This document shows, piece by piece, positions 44,131 to 52,314 of a stretch of 64,000 bases of DNA. Below the pieces are notes generated by a model. That model was not told where the DNA came from. It saw only the letters and a program-made list of their open reading frames with translations, and did not search any database. This DNA comes from CAINVV01 sp037129695. Its GTDB lineage: Bacteria; Bacteroidota; Bacteroidia; Bacteroidales; Prolixibacteraceae. The stretch lies in the NCBI GenBank assembly GCA_037129695.1, contig JBAXUL010000002.1, positions 1 to 64,000 on the forward strand. The letters run 5' to 3'. A program made the translations under genes and the position numbers. Each line of letters begins with the position of its first letter. Position 1 is the first letter of the stretch.

Positions 44131-44664
44131 TTATAAAAGATAAAATATTTGCGGTTTCGTACCGGCTTCCGGAGCCAGGGATTTGAATTTCCTGTTTTTT
44201 AGTACATTAACTAGCCTGGAGTTGGGGTCTTCCAGATCGCCGAAGTACATGCATTTGGTCGGACAGACACACACACATGCCGGATCGGATCCCTGGCGCA
44301 CCCTGTGAATACAGAAAGTGCACTTGTCGACATAGCCGTCAGGATGTGAATATCTTGCCTCGTAGGGGCACGATTCGATGCACGCACCGCAGCCGATACA
44401 TTTGTTGTGTTCGACCAGGACGATGCCGCCGTCCTCGAAATGGCTGGCGCCCGTGGGGCAGCAGCGGACACAGGGTGAATTGGCACAATGGTTGCATCGC
44501 TCCGACCTCAATTCGATGCTTACGTTCGGATAAGTTCCATCAACAACTTCTTTCACCCAATCCCGGCAAAAACCAACCGGAACGTCGTTCTCGGTCTGGC
44601 AGGCAACCACACAGTCGCTGCAGCCAACACATTTCCGGGTATCAATAGCCATCGCATATCTCAT
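44131..44664 (-). CDS. Four-cluster ferredoxin subunit (PsrB-like)
   Basis: Electron-transfer subunit of 177 residues with four [4Fe-4S] motifs: CVGCSDCVVACQTE, CNHCANSPCVRCCPTGA, CIGCGACIESCPYEA and CTFCIHRVRQ...CVCVCPTKC. This DMSO-reductase-type B subunit passes electrons between the NrfD protein and the molybdenum subunit. Its start overlaps the end of the molybdoenzyme gene by 4 bases. It carries no signal peptide, so export would be by the Tat signal of its partner. Confidence 0.95.
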   Translation of the reverse strand: MRYAMAIDTRKCVGCSDCVVACQTENDVPVGFCRDWVKEVVDGTYPNVSIELRSERCNHCANSPCVRCCPTGASHFEDGGIVLVEHNKCIGCGACIESCPYEARYSHPDGYVDKCTFCIHRVRQGSDPACVCVCPTKCMYFGDLEDPNSRLVNVLKNRKFKSLAPEAGTKPQIFYLL

Positions 44665-46904
44665 ATCTTAGCCTCCTTCTTTGGTTCGGTTTTGACAAAC
44701 GTGACAAAATTGCCGCGCATTCCAGTTCCACCCATGATCGGGTCGGTGGCCACCCGGGAGATAAGTTCAGTATCGTTGACCCCTCTCCCGAAGGCATATG
44801 TCAGCGGTTTATGGTGATGCCCGAATCCATGGACGATGTAAATGGAATCCCATCGGATTCGTTCAGTAATACGAACCTTGACAGAGAAATTGGAAATGAC
44901 GCCGGCCTGATTCTTCAGCCAAACATGCTGATCTTTCCTCAATCCCCATAACTCTGCAACCTGCGGATTCACCCAGACAGAATTTTCAGGCATCAAGGCT
45001 ACAAGGTTCCTGTTGTTGGCTGTTCGGCTGAAAGTATGCATCGGGGCCCGGCCGTAGATCAAACGGTAGTAGCCGTCTTCCGGCTGTGGATGAGGGGTAT
45101 AGACAGGCATGGCATCAAAGCCGGCCGACTGCAGTTCCATTGATTTCAACTGGATTTTTCCCGAAGGTGTTTTGAATTTGAATGCCGCACCGGATTCGAT
45201 GTAAACTGGAGTTTTGCGGGGATATCTTTTCAATCCGATCCGTTCCATCTCTTCGAGTGACGACCCAACCTGCTTCAATTGCCATTCGAGAACTTCCCTG
45301 AAATCCTTGTAGTTATAATAGGCACCCAATCCGAGTCTTTCTCCAATTTGTTTGGAGATCCACCAGGCAGGCTTTGTATCGTATTTTGGTTCCACGGCAG
45401 GCATTCGCAAGGCAATTGTTGGTTCGCGGTGCGCAGTGGCTCTCAGATCGTCGTAACGCTCAAGGTAGGTGCATTCCGGTAATACCACGTCGGCATAGCC
45501 GGTAATTTCCATCGGCATGGTATCCACCACCACCAGCAGGTCGAGCGCTTGCATCGCTTGCATCAGTTGCTCTTTCAGGGGGATCGAAACCACCAGGTTG
45601 GTGCCGGCAACAAACCAGCCTTTGATGATGCGTTCCATCCCGGGTTTGGGTATGGAGGCCTCAATGATGGTGTTGGTGACCGCTTCCTTGGCAAAGGGAT
45701 ACCTTCCGTTGAGGGTGTCTTGCCACGACCACGCCGGTTTTGGATAGTCTGGACGCGGAAATTCAGGAATTTTAATACCTTCCTTGAAGAATATACCTCC
45801 CCTGTTTCCCCATGCGCCCAATAAACCATTCAGGATAGCCATGGCGCGTGAGCGCTGTACATCGTCGCCGTACCAGGTCGTATGCCTACCGGGATGGATG
45901 ATGACAGACGGTGCTGCATTGCCCATCTCCCTGGCGGTTTGACGGATGAGTTCGGGTTTGATGGTGGTGATTCCATAGGCCCACTCAGGCGTAAAATTCT
46001 TGACATGCGCTTTCAACTCATCGAAACCTTCCGCATACATATCTACATATTCCTTGTTGTAAAGATCGTCATAGATCAGCACATGAATCCAGGCGAGCAA
46101 TAAGGCCAGATCGGTCGAAGGCTTGATGGGAAGCCAGAATTTCGACTTGCTGGCCGCAGTGGAGAGACGTGGATCGACGGTAATGATAACCGCACCCTTG
46201 TCGATGGCATCCGACATTTCCTGTACCTGACCATTGTGCATGTTCTCTCCGATGTGCGAACCAATGAGCACCAGGCATCTCGTGTCGCGGATGTCTGTGA
46301 CTTCCGGACTACTCACTGATTCCCCAAATGTGAGCTCAAACCCGGTGTCACGCGGTCCGCGACATTGGGCGAATGACGGAGCGGCCACATTGTTGGATCC
46401 GAAAGCGTTGAGCAAATGGGTAAAATATTTGCCGGGCGTGCCGTGGTTGAACAGGGCCATGCTCTCAGGACCATGCTTTCCTGCAATTTCCTTCATCTTT
46501 TTCGCGATAAAGTCCAGCGCCTCCTCCCAGGTAGCTTCCCGGTAGGTCTGTTCACCATTTTTTGTGATTCTCAACAGTGGAGTCTTCAACCTGTCTGGAT
46601 CAGAATACATACCCACTCCGCCGGTTCCGCGCGGACAAAGTCGCCCGTTGCATTGTGGATCAGCATCATTGCCAAGTATTTTCTGAATGTTGCCTTCAGG
46701 TGAAACATAAGTCCACCCGGCACATTTCCAAAAACAAACTTCACAATAGGTAGGCACCCTGCGCCATCCGTTTCTTCCTTTGGAATCTGATGAGCTTGTT
46801 TTGTTTGTAGAAGCGCCAACTACCCAATTTGCTGCTCCTGGGGTAAAAGCCGTAGCTCCCAGCCCGAGCGCGCCAATTTTGATAAATTTCCTCCTCGTAT
46901 GCAT
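44661..46904 (-). CDS. Psr/Phs-like molybdopterin oxidoreductase, catalytic subunit
   Basis: Bis-MGD oxidoreductase of about 747 residues. The N-terminal Tat signal MHTRRKFIKIGALGLGATA is followed by a [4Fe-4S] site with Cys54, Cys57, Cys61 and Cys90 (CEVCFWKC then LCPRGTGG; C-x2-C-x3-C-x28-C). A possible Mo-ligand Cys181 lies in PSFAQCRGPRD. Together with ferredoxin and NrfD subunits, this is the polysulfide/thiosulfate/tetrathionate reductase-type arrangement. The CFWKC motif also recalls the Qrc/Act-type relatives, so the substrate should be tested. The ATG after the TTG frame start is used because it begins a proper Tat peptide. First gene of the sulfur operon. Confidence 0.9.
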   Translation of the reverse strand: MHTRRKFIKIGALGLGATAFTPGAANWVVGASTNKTSSSDSKGRNGWRRVPTYCEVCFWKCAGWTYVSPEGNIQKILGNDADPQCNGRLCPRGTGGVGMYSDPDRLKTPLLRITKNGEQTYREATWEEALDFIAKKMKEIAGKHGPESMALFNHGTPGKYFTHLLNAFGSNNVAAPSFAQCRGPRDTGFELTFGESVSSPEVTDIRDTRCLVLIGSHIGENMHNGQVQEMSDAIDKGAVIITVDPRLSTAASKSKFWLPIKPSTDLALLLAWIHVLIYDDLYNKEYVDMYAEGFDELKAHVKNFTPEWAYGITTIKPELIRQTAREMGNAAPSVIIHPGRHTTWYGDDVQRSRAMAILNGLLGAWGNRGGIFFKEGIKIPEFPRPDYPKPAWSWQDTLNGRYPFAKEAVTNTIIEASIPKPGMERIIKGWFVAGTNLVVSIPLKEQLMQAMQALDLLVVVDTMPMEITGYADVVLPECTYLERYDDLRATAHREPTIALRMPAVEPKYDTKPAWWISKQIGERLGLGAYYNYKDFREVLEWQLKQVGSSLEEMERIGLKRYPRKTPVYIESGAAFKFKTPSGKIQLKSMELQSAGFDAMPVYTPHPQPEDGYYRLIYGRAPMHTFSRTANNRNLVALMPENSVWVNPQVAELWGLRKDQHVWLKNQAGVISNFSVKVRITERIRWDSIYIVHGFGHHHKPLTYAFGRGVNDTELISRVATDPIMGGTGMRGNFVTFVKTEPKKEAKI

Positions 46905-47316
46905 TCTGCGTATATTAAGATTTTCCAAAATATTATGATGACTGTACTTGAAAGTTTCTCTCTTGCCCTATAAAGTTAGTGATTATTAACTGATTGACAA
47001 ATTGACCAAAAAATTCAAATATTTGTAACCTTCAGAAATTCAATATAATAAATAAATTTTATTTAGACCTATTAATGTTAATATACGCTAATATATTGAT
47101 ATATAATTAGATGACAGTAAAATTGTATTTATATAGATATTTAGAGATGAAATGCTAATTGTCAGAATATCAGCAATATAAAATTTTGATTAATTGATCA
47201 TTAATAAACATGATGGCAGACATGATAAAACATGACGCAAAGCAGTTTTTGTAAAAGAGGCCGGGACAAAGCAGAAATAAAATGTTGTAGCTTTGAAATT
47301 CAGAAAGATTCGCTCC
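46905..47316. promoter_or_regulatory. AT-rich divergent control region of the sulfur genes
   Basis: Gap of 412 bases, strongly AT-rich, between the molybdoenzyme gene (minus) and the Rieske gene (plus). A TAGCTTTG -7 box lies just before the Rieske gene. No standard -7 box was found for the molybdoenzyme operon. TTGA/TCAA half-sites are present (for example TTGATTAATTGATCA near 47188) but no clean Crp/Fnr palindrome. The two nearby Crp/Fnr-type regulators are candidate binders. Confidence 0.5.
47288..47295 (+). promoter_or_regulatory. Candidate -7 box for the Rieske-cytochrome operon
   Basis: TAGCTTTG matches TAnnTTTG and would place the transcript start about 15 bases before the Rieske ATG. 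The absence of a -33 box at 19-23 bases is what an activator-dependent promoter would show. Confidence 0.35.
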
Positions 47317-47745
47317 ATGGACCAACAACCAATACTTTCCCGAAAATCATTCATCAGGATTCTGACGACTGTGGGTACAGGATTTTTCCTGTGGATATGG
47401 TATCGTTTGAGTGACCATGAGACAAGCAAGGAAAACAGGGAAGAATTCAGGCACAAAGAGGATATTCCAATGGGTGTCAGTTTTTTTGGGAAGTACTACC
47501 TTTACCGGAAGGATGAGTCGGTACTCGCTTTTTCAACCATCTGCACCCATGCCGGATGCAGGATCGGTCCATCCAACAGCAGGACGCTGCAATGCAGTTG
47601 TCATGGTTCCAGGTTTGATGCTGCTACCGGAAAACCGTTGAAAGGTCCTGCCATCCATCCTTTGCAGGAACTGGATTGCCGGTTGGATAGCAATACGGGC
47701 CAGTGGATCGTCCGATTACACCAGCGTAAAGAACAACAAGGATAA
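47317..47745 (+). CDS. Rieske [2Fe-2S] protein
   Basis: Rieske iron-sulfur protein of about 142 residues. A single N-terminal membrane helix (about 13-33, IRILTTVGTGFFLWIWYRL) is followed by the Rieske fold with both cluster loops, CTHAGC and CSCHGSRFD (two Cys, two His). It lies 12 bases before the cytochrome b/multiheme gene and should form a quinol-oxidising complex with it. The ATG giving MDQQPILS is used; an upstream TTG would add 8 residues. Confidence 0.93.
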   Translation: MDQQPILSRKSFIRILTTVGTGFFLWIWYRLSDHETSKENREEFRHKEDIPMGVSFFGKYYLYRKDESVLAFSTICTHAGCRIGPSNSRTLQCSCHGSRFDAATGKPLKGPAIHPLQELDCRLDSNTGQWIVRLHQRKEQQG

Positions 47746-47757
47746 CCCGGAATATCG

Positions 47758-50451
47758 ATGAGCTTGCACCAACTAAAAAAGTTTGTACAGTTTGATACGG
47801 CGGGCCGGATAGCCGTCACTTCCCTTTTGCTTTGCGGCATTAGCGGAGTACTGCTTGCAATACCTTACGATATCTCAAGGGCTTATCAATCTATTTGTGA
47901 ACTGCTCCTTTTCAATCCTTACGGTAGTTTTATCAGGAATTTCCACTATTGGAGTGCACAGTTGTTCTTTATCTCTGCCCTGCTGCATATTTATGATCAC
48001 CTGAGTAAATCAACCGAATCCAACATCAGAAGCCAACGTACCTGGTTTATTCTTTGCCTTGCAGCCGTCTTTTTGGGCTATGAAATGATTTCCGGTTTTA
48101 TATTGAAGGGAGATGCTGCCGCACTGCAGGCCAGAAGGATACTGGCATCGCTGCTGGAGTCCGTTCCATTTTTTGGAAGATTGCTGAGTTCAGCTTTTAC
48201 CGGAAATGAGGACCACTGGCAAGTGGTCTATGTCCAGCATTTAGCAACCGGTACAATCATCCTGATCATTGGAATTTACGAACATGTCAAAACGATCTGG
48301 CCCCGACTGAAAACCATGATGCCGGTTTTTGTGGGATTGTTGTTGCTCAGTTTGATTTATAGGGCGCCGTTGGGACTTTCTGACAGTACTTTGCTCAAGG
48401 GCCCCTGGTTTTTTCTGGGTGTTCAGGAAATGCTTCATTGGGTAAATTATCCGGTTTACATTGTTCTGTTGTTTCTTGTGTGCTTTCTCGTTTTTGTTTT
48501 CCTGCCGGGAATGAGCGGAAAAATCAGATCATGGGTCAAACGAGTATTTTTCGCAGGGGGGATGATGTATCTATTCGTGACGCTCGTTGTGTTTTTCTTC
48601 AGGGATGAAAACTGGACATGGAAGGATTCAGTTGGGAAATGGGTTTCAAATGAGCAGGTTGCAATTTTTGATCCCATTCATTTATTTGGACAAAAAAAGA
48701 TTCTTTCCCTGCCCGAAAACGTTAAAACGGAAGGTTGCCTGGTTTGCCATGGCGCGATGAAAGGATTGTCTGACTCACACAATCCGGCTACTACAGGATG
48801 TTATGCCTGCCACCTGGGAGATCCCTTTTCGTCAGACAAACTGACTGCCCACAAGAATATGATTTTGATACCTGGAAACTTTTCAAACGTGAGGGAGACT
48901 TGCGGAAGCCAAAACTGTCACCGTGAAATTTCAGAAAGGCTGGCCGGCTCATTGATGACCACAGAAAGCGGCATCATTGCTGTGGATAAGTTTGTGTTTG
49001 GGGAAACATCATCACTCAACGATACTTTTCATGTGAATCACCTTGGGCAATCTGCTGCGGATACGCATCTCAGGAATCTATGCGCAGGCTGTCATTTGGG
49101 AAAAGAAAAGAGTTCCACAGGCAATGCTGCCTGGCTTGAAAGAGGAGGAGGGTGCAACGCATGTCATCTCAGTTACAGCGATGAGGCCACAGCAAGCATG
49201 AAACGGATGCAAACACGCTTCAATGGAAAATCGGAGGAGATTCATCCCGCCATCGATTTACAGGTTTCCAACGATCGTTGCAAGAGTTGTCACAGCCGTT
49301 CCGGACGAATTTCTCTCAGTTATGAAGGCTGGAATGAAACTGCGCTGAAGCGTTCGGAGGTCAGAGATACCGTCCGGTTTAGGATTCTGCCGGATGATCG
49401 TGTGGTTGAATTCGTCCAGTCCGATATCCATCACCAAAAGGGTATGGCTTGCATTGACTGCCATGGATCGTATGAAATGATGGGAGATGGGACCCGATAT
49501 GTCCATAAGGAAAATGCGGTGAAAATCCAGTGCATCGACTGCCATCCCTCGGGGAAACCCAATTCGACAGTTCTTGGGAAAGTTCCGGATAGGGAATCCC
49601 TGCTGATTGCTGGTCTGCGGAAGTTCGACTCAGGAAACCGGGTGGTCACGACATGGAAAGGTGGACTACCTTTGGTCAATACACGAGTTGATTCTCTGAG
49701 CCGTATCTTCCTGACGGATAAACTAACCGGCAGTATCCATTTGTCAAAACCCATGTTGCAGGTATGTAGTAAAGGGAAAGGGCACCAGCGGCTGAGTTGC
49801 GAGGCCTGCCATTCTGCCTGGGTTCCGCAATGCATTGGTTGTCATACTTCTTATGAGAAAAGCAGTCAGGGATTTGACTTACTGACAGGAAAGACGACTG
49901 CAGGTTCCTGGGTCGAATATGCAGGAAAGAGCTTTGCTGACCTGCCGGTTCTGGGAATCAATGAGGAGGCTGGGGGGAAAGTTGTAACCGCCATGCCGGG
50001 AATGATCATGACCATCGATCAGGAATCTATGGCAAAGGGTCAAGAAAATCATTTTTTCAGGATGTATGCGCCGGCTTCCGGGCACACCACGCAAAGAATC
50101 GGCCGCAGTTGTAAATCATGCCACAATAATCCGCTGGCCATCGGTTACGGGCGGGGGGAGCTGAAATACATTCCGAACGGTGTCAATGGAGGGTGGGTAT
50201 TTGAACCCCGGTTTGCGCAAAACGAAAACGATCAGCTCCCCGAAGATGCATGGACCGGTTTTTTAAAGGAAGCCAAAATGCCATGGTCCACCCGTTCCGG
50301 TTTACGGCCGTTTTCAGTAAAGGAGCAACTTCGGATTCTGGAAGTGGGTAGCTGCCTGACCTGTCATGAAGATCAATCCATCGTGATGGAGCGGGCTCTT
50401 GAGAATTTCGCACAGACACTGTCTGAAAGACCAATGAATTGTCGGAAATAA
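47758..50451 (+). CDS. Cytochrome b6/subunit IV-dodecaheme cytochrome c fusion
   Basis: Protein of 897 residues. Residues 1-300 are membrane cytochrome b: heme ligands His63/His77 (spacing 14) and His161/His176 (spacing 15, the b6-type value), and a PWFFLGVQE loop near 216-225 in the place of the PEWY quinol loop of subunit IV. From residue 327 to the end is a soluble, extracytoplasmic multiheme domain with eleven CxxCH sites (CLVCH, CYACH, CAGCH, CNACH, CKSCH twice, CIDCH twice, CEACH, CIGCH, CLTCH) and one CGSQNCH (Cx4CH), so up to twelve c hemes. It replaces the usual monoheme c1/f subunit. Electrons from menaquinol would pass via Rieske and b hemes to the heme wire; the final partner is unknown. 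Confidence 0.95.
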   Translation: MSLHQLKKFVQFDTAGRIAVTSLLLCGISGVLLAIPYDISRAYQSICELLLFNPYGSFIRNFHYWSAQLFFISALLHIYDHLSKSTESNIRSQRTWFILCLAAVFLGYEMISGFILKGDAAALQARRILASLLESVPFFGRLLSSAFTGNEDHWQVVYVQHLATGTIILIIGIYEHVKTIWPRLKTMMPVFVGLLLLSLIYRAPLGLSDSTLLKGPWFFLGVQEMLHWVNYPVYIVLLFLVCFLVFVFLPGMSGKIRSWVKRVFFAGGMMYLFVTLVVFFFRDENWTWKDSVGKWVSNEQVAIFDPIHLFGQKKILSLPENVKTEGCLVCHGAMKGLSDSHNPATTGCYACHLGDPFSSDKLTAHKNMILIPGNFSNVRETCGSQNCHREISERLAGSLMTTESGIIAVDKFVFGETSSLNDTFHVNHLGQSAADTHLRNLCAGCHLGKEKSSTGNAAWLERGGGCNACHLSYSDEATASMKRMQTRFNGKSEEIHPAIDLQVSNDRCKSCHSRSGRISLSYEGWNETALKRSEVRDTVRFRILPDDRVVEFVQSDIHHQKGMACIDCHGSYEMMGDGTRYVHKENAVKIQCIDCHPSGKPNSTVLGKVPDRESLLIAGLRKFDSGNRVVTTWKGGLPLVNTRVDSLSRIFLTDKLTGSIHLSKPMLQVCSKGKGHQRLSCEACHSAWVPQCIGCHTSYEKSSQGFDLLTGKTTAGSWVEYAGKSFADLPVLGINEEAGGKVVTAMPGMIMTIDQESMAKGQENHFFRMYAPASGHTTQRIGRSCKSCHNNPLAIGYGRGELKYIPNGVNGGWVFEPRFAQNENDQLPEDAWTGFLKEAKMPWSTRSGLRPFSVKEQLRILEVGSCLTCHEDQSIVMERALENFAQTLSERPMNCRK

Positions 50452-50819
50452 TCCGGCCCGCGGGTCTTGTCAATTCAATAGCCGTCCACCTTCCTAACCA
50501 GTTTATTTTTGGAAAAGATGATCAGTTGGCAGAGGCAAGGAATGTATATAAGTGGGAGAATCGGAAATCCAAAACAGGTTGTTTTCTAGGTCTGGAAAGG
50601 ATGTCGAAAATCAAAATGGGAATAAGGTTATTGAATTGAATAACAAATAGATGCGTATTTGTGAATCATTGACTATTTTTCTTTGACCCTTGAAATTGGT
50701 TATTGGTTTGACTTGAAATTCTTGAATGTTTTTGGATCGGTAAAAAAATATATTTGCCTCGTAAAATTATCCGCTGAAACATCTAATTTTATGAGGTAAA
50801 TTTTGATGCCCACTTTTTT
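50452..50819. other. Intergenic region before the Crp/Fnr gene
   Basis: Gap of 368 bases. It holds a TATATTTG -7 box (50749-50756) for the regulator gene. A 66-codon frame at 50439-50639 overlaps the end of the cytochrome gene and shows no features of a real protein. No terminator hairpin was recognised. Confidence 0.5.
50749..50756 (+). promoter_or_regulatory. Candidate -7 box for the first Crp/Fnr gene
   Basis: TATATTTGC matches TAnnTTTG; a TTG sits 24 bases upstream (50722-50724). The leader would be about 57 bases. Confidence 0.45.
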
Positions 50820-51524
50820 ATGAACCGAACACCGGAATTAAAAGGAATAGCCCATTGCTCCATCTTCGACTTCGAAAAAAGTTGGTATGAGCTTTTAACT
50901 GATGCCGAAAAACTGCTCATTGACGAGCATTCTGTAAGCATCAATTTTAAGAAGGGGGAAACTGTATGTAAATTGGGTGCTTTCGCATCCCATATTTATT
51001 TTCTGGAAGAGGGTTTGGTAAAGGTTTATCTGGAGGAGAGGAATAACAATCTGATATTGACGTTGTCCACTAAAAACAGCCTGCTCGGTTTATCTTCTAT
51101 TTATGACGGGAGCAATAAATTGCCCTATTCGATTGCCACCTATACCGATTCAAGGGTAAGAATGATTGATATAGAGATTTTCAGGCAGATACTCAAGCAG
51201 AACTCCGGGTTTTCTTATCGCATTATCAATCTGCTGAACGAAAGTACGGCCCAGATTTACGGTCGTTTTTTTTCTTTGACACAGAAACAATTGCAGGGAC
51301 GTTTGGCTGATATCTTACTTTGTCTGGCCAACCGGATTTTCAAAGCCAATTCGTTTGACCTTCCGCTCACAAGGGCAGATATGGGTGACCTTACAGGCAT
51401 GTCTACAGAAAGTGTGATACGGATGATGAAGGAATTTAAGAATGACGGCCTGATTGAAATGAGCAGCAAGAAGATTGAGTTGCTCGACATCAGCCGGTTG
51501 GAGCGGATCAGCGAATTTGGTTGA
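50820..51524 (+). CDS. Crp/Fnr-family transcription regulator (1)
   Basis: Regulator of 234 residues: a cyclic-nucleotide-type beta-barrel (about 30-125, VSINFKKGETVCKLGAFASH) and a winged helix-turn-helix (about 150-225, LTRADMGDLTGMSTESVIRM). There is no FNR-type N-terminal cysteine cluster; cysteines are at about 13, 50 and in LLCLAN. The effector is unknown, and redox or sulfane-sulfur sensing through scattered cysteines is possible. It sits between the Rieske-cytochrome operon and the flavoprotein genes. Confidence 0.92.
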   Translation: MNRTPELKGIAHCSIFDFEKSWYELLTDAEKLLIDEHSVSINFKKGETVCKLGAFASHIYFLEEGLVKVYLEERNNNLILTLSTKNSLLGLSSIYDGSNKLPYSIATYTDSRVRMIDIEIFRQILKQNSGFSYRIINLLNESTAQIYGRFFSLTQKQLQGRLADILLCLANRIFKANSFDLPLTRADMGDLTGMSTESVIRMMKEFKNDGLIEMSSKKIELLDISRLERISEFG

Positions 51525-51564
51525 ACGACACGTTGATCCTGCTATTTTCCCTGAATAGTTACCG

Positions 51565-52062
51565 TTATACTTTGAACGTTAAACTTCCATTGGGACACGA
51601 TGCCACACATTGCAAACATTTGGAACAGGTGTAACTGCTGCCCGGCTCCTCTAAATCGGGCTTGTAAAGACTGTATTTCTGAGGTTCCATGGCAACAATG
51701 TAACATTGCTTGTCACATTTTCCGCATTTGATACATGAATCCTCCTGAAGACGGATCCTAAACAGGGAAAACTTGTTGAGGTATCCGGAAAACCAGGCTA
51801 TCGGACATCCAACCTTATGGTATTGGTACATCTGCCTGATTTTCCCGTCCGGACTCATGCTCATCATGATTTCCATGATCAATCCCATCGGACAAACCCA
51901 CCTGCAAAATACTTTACCAAAGACGACACCAAGCAGTGTTCCCAAAAGAAGGGCATACCAAAGCGAGATATGAAGTTGGCTGAAGGCCAGATAGAGTGCA
52001 ATGCCCAGTATCGCAAGGATATATACCCTGACATTCACCAATATTTTTAATTTATTTTTCAT
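51565..52062 (-). CDS. NapH-like membrane ferredoxin
   Basis: Membrane iron-sulfur protein of about 165 residues. Two hydrophobic segments (about 10-50) are followed by a CRWVCPMG (CxxxCP) motif and two [4Fe-4S] sites, CIKCGKCDKQC and CSKCLQCVASCP. This is the NapH/RdxA/CcoG-like 4Fe-4S protein family, often quinol-linked electron carriers. It lacks the four-helix N-terminus of full NapH, so it is a short member. It lies between the Crp/Fnr gene and an SQR-like gene. The ATG two codons inside a TTG-started frame is used. Confidence 0.87.
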   Translation of the reverse strand: MKNKLKILVNVRVYILAILGIALYLAFSQLHISLWYALLLGTLLGVVFGKVFCRWVCPMGLIMEIMMSMSPDGKIRQMYQYHKVGCPIAWFSGYLNKFSLFRIRLQEDSCIKCGKCDKQCYIVAMEPQKYSLYKPDLEEPGSSYTCSKCLQCVASCPNGSLTFKV

Positions 52063-52142
52063 GGACAATTGGATACTAGATAATTGTAATATTTGAATGT
52101 CGTTAATTCTGATTCCCTTATTTTGAGAATTATGCCAAAAGT

Positions 52143-52215
52143 GTCGCGCAAAGAACGCAAAGTGACGTAAAGAGGGAAAAAATTGACTTTGTGTTTTCTG
52201 GCGGTCCTTGTGTGA
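52143..52215. repeat. Degenerate palindromic CGCAAAG-type repeat
   Basis: Left part GCGCAAAGAACGCAAAGTGACG (in two pieces) and right part GACTTTGTGTTTTCTGGCGG then TCCTTGTGTG form a rough inverted pair about 25 bases apart. Related units occur at 31209-31238. Confidence 0.4.
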
Positions 52216-52314
52216 AAACTATCTGGAATGGCGCAGCAAAGCGATTGAAAGCTTGCGGCACAATCTTGTACTCTCCACATTTATCAGGTGTACTTTGTGC
52301 CTTGCTTCAAATGA

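Noticed and set aside
44661..46904. Formate dehydrogenase or nitrate reductase as identity of the molybdoenzyme
   Set aside because: No selenocysteine codon or nitrate-reductase-type N-terminal site was seen; the A-B-C order with NrfD and the sulfur-gene neighbours fit a Psr/Phs-like enzyme better.
47180..47205. TTGATTAATTGATCA as a Crp/Fnr operator
   Set aside because: The halves do not form the TTGAT-N4-ATCAA palindrome; left only as a half-site remark.
50439..50639. 66-codon frame after the multiheme gene
   Set aside because: Overlaps the end of the cytochrome gene, has no recognisable features and no neighbour that would explain it.
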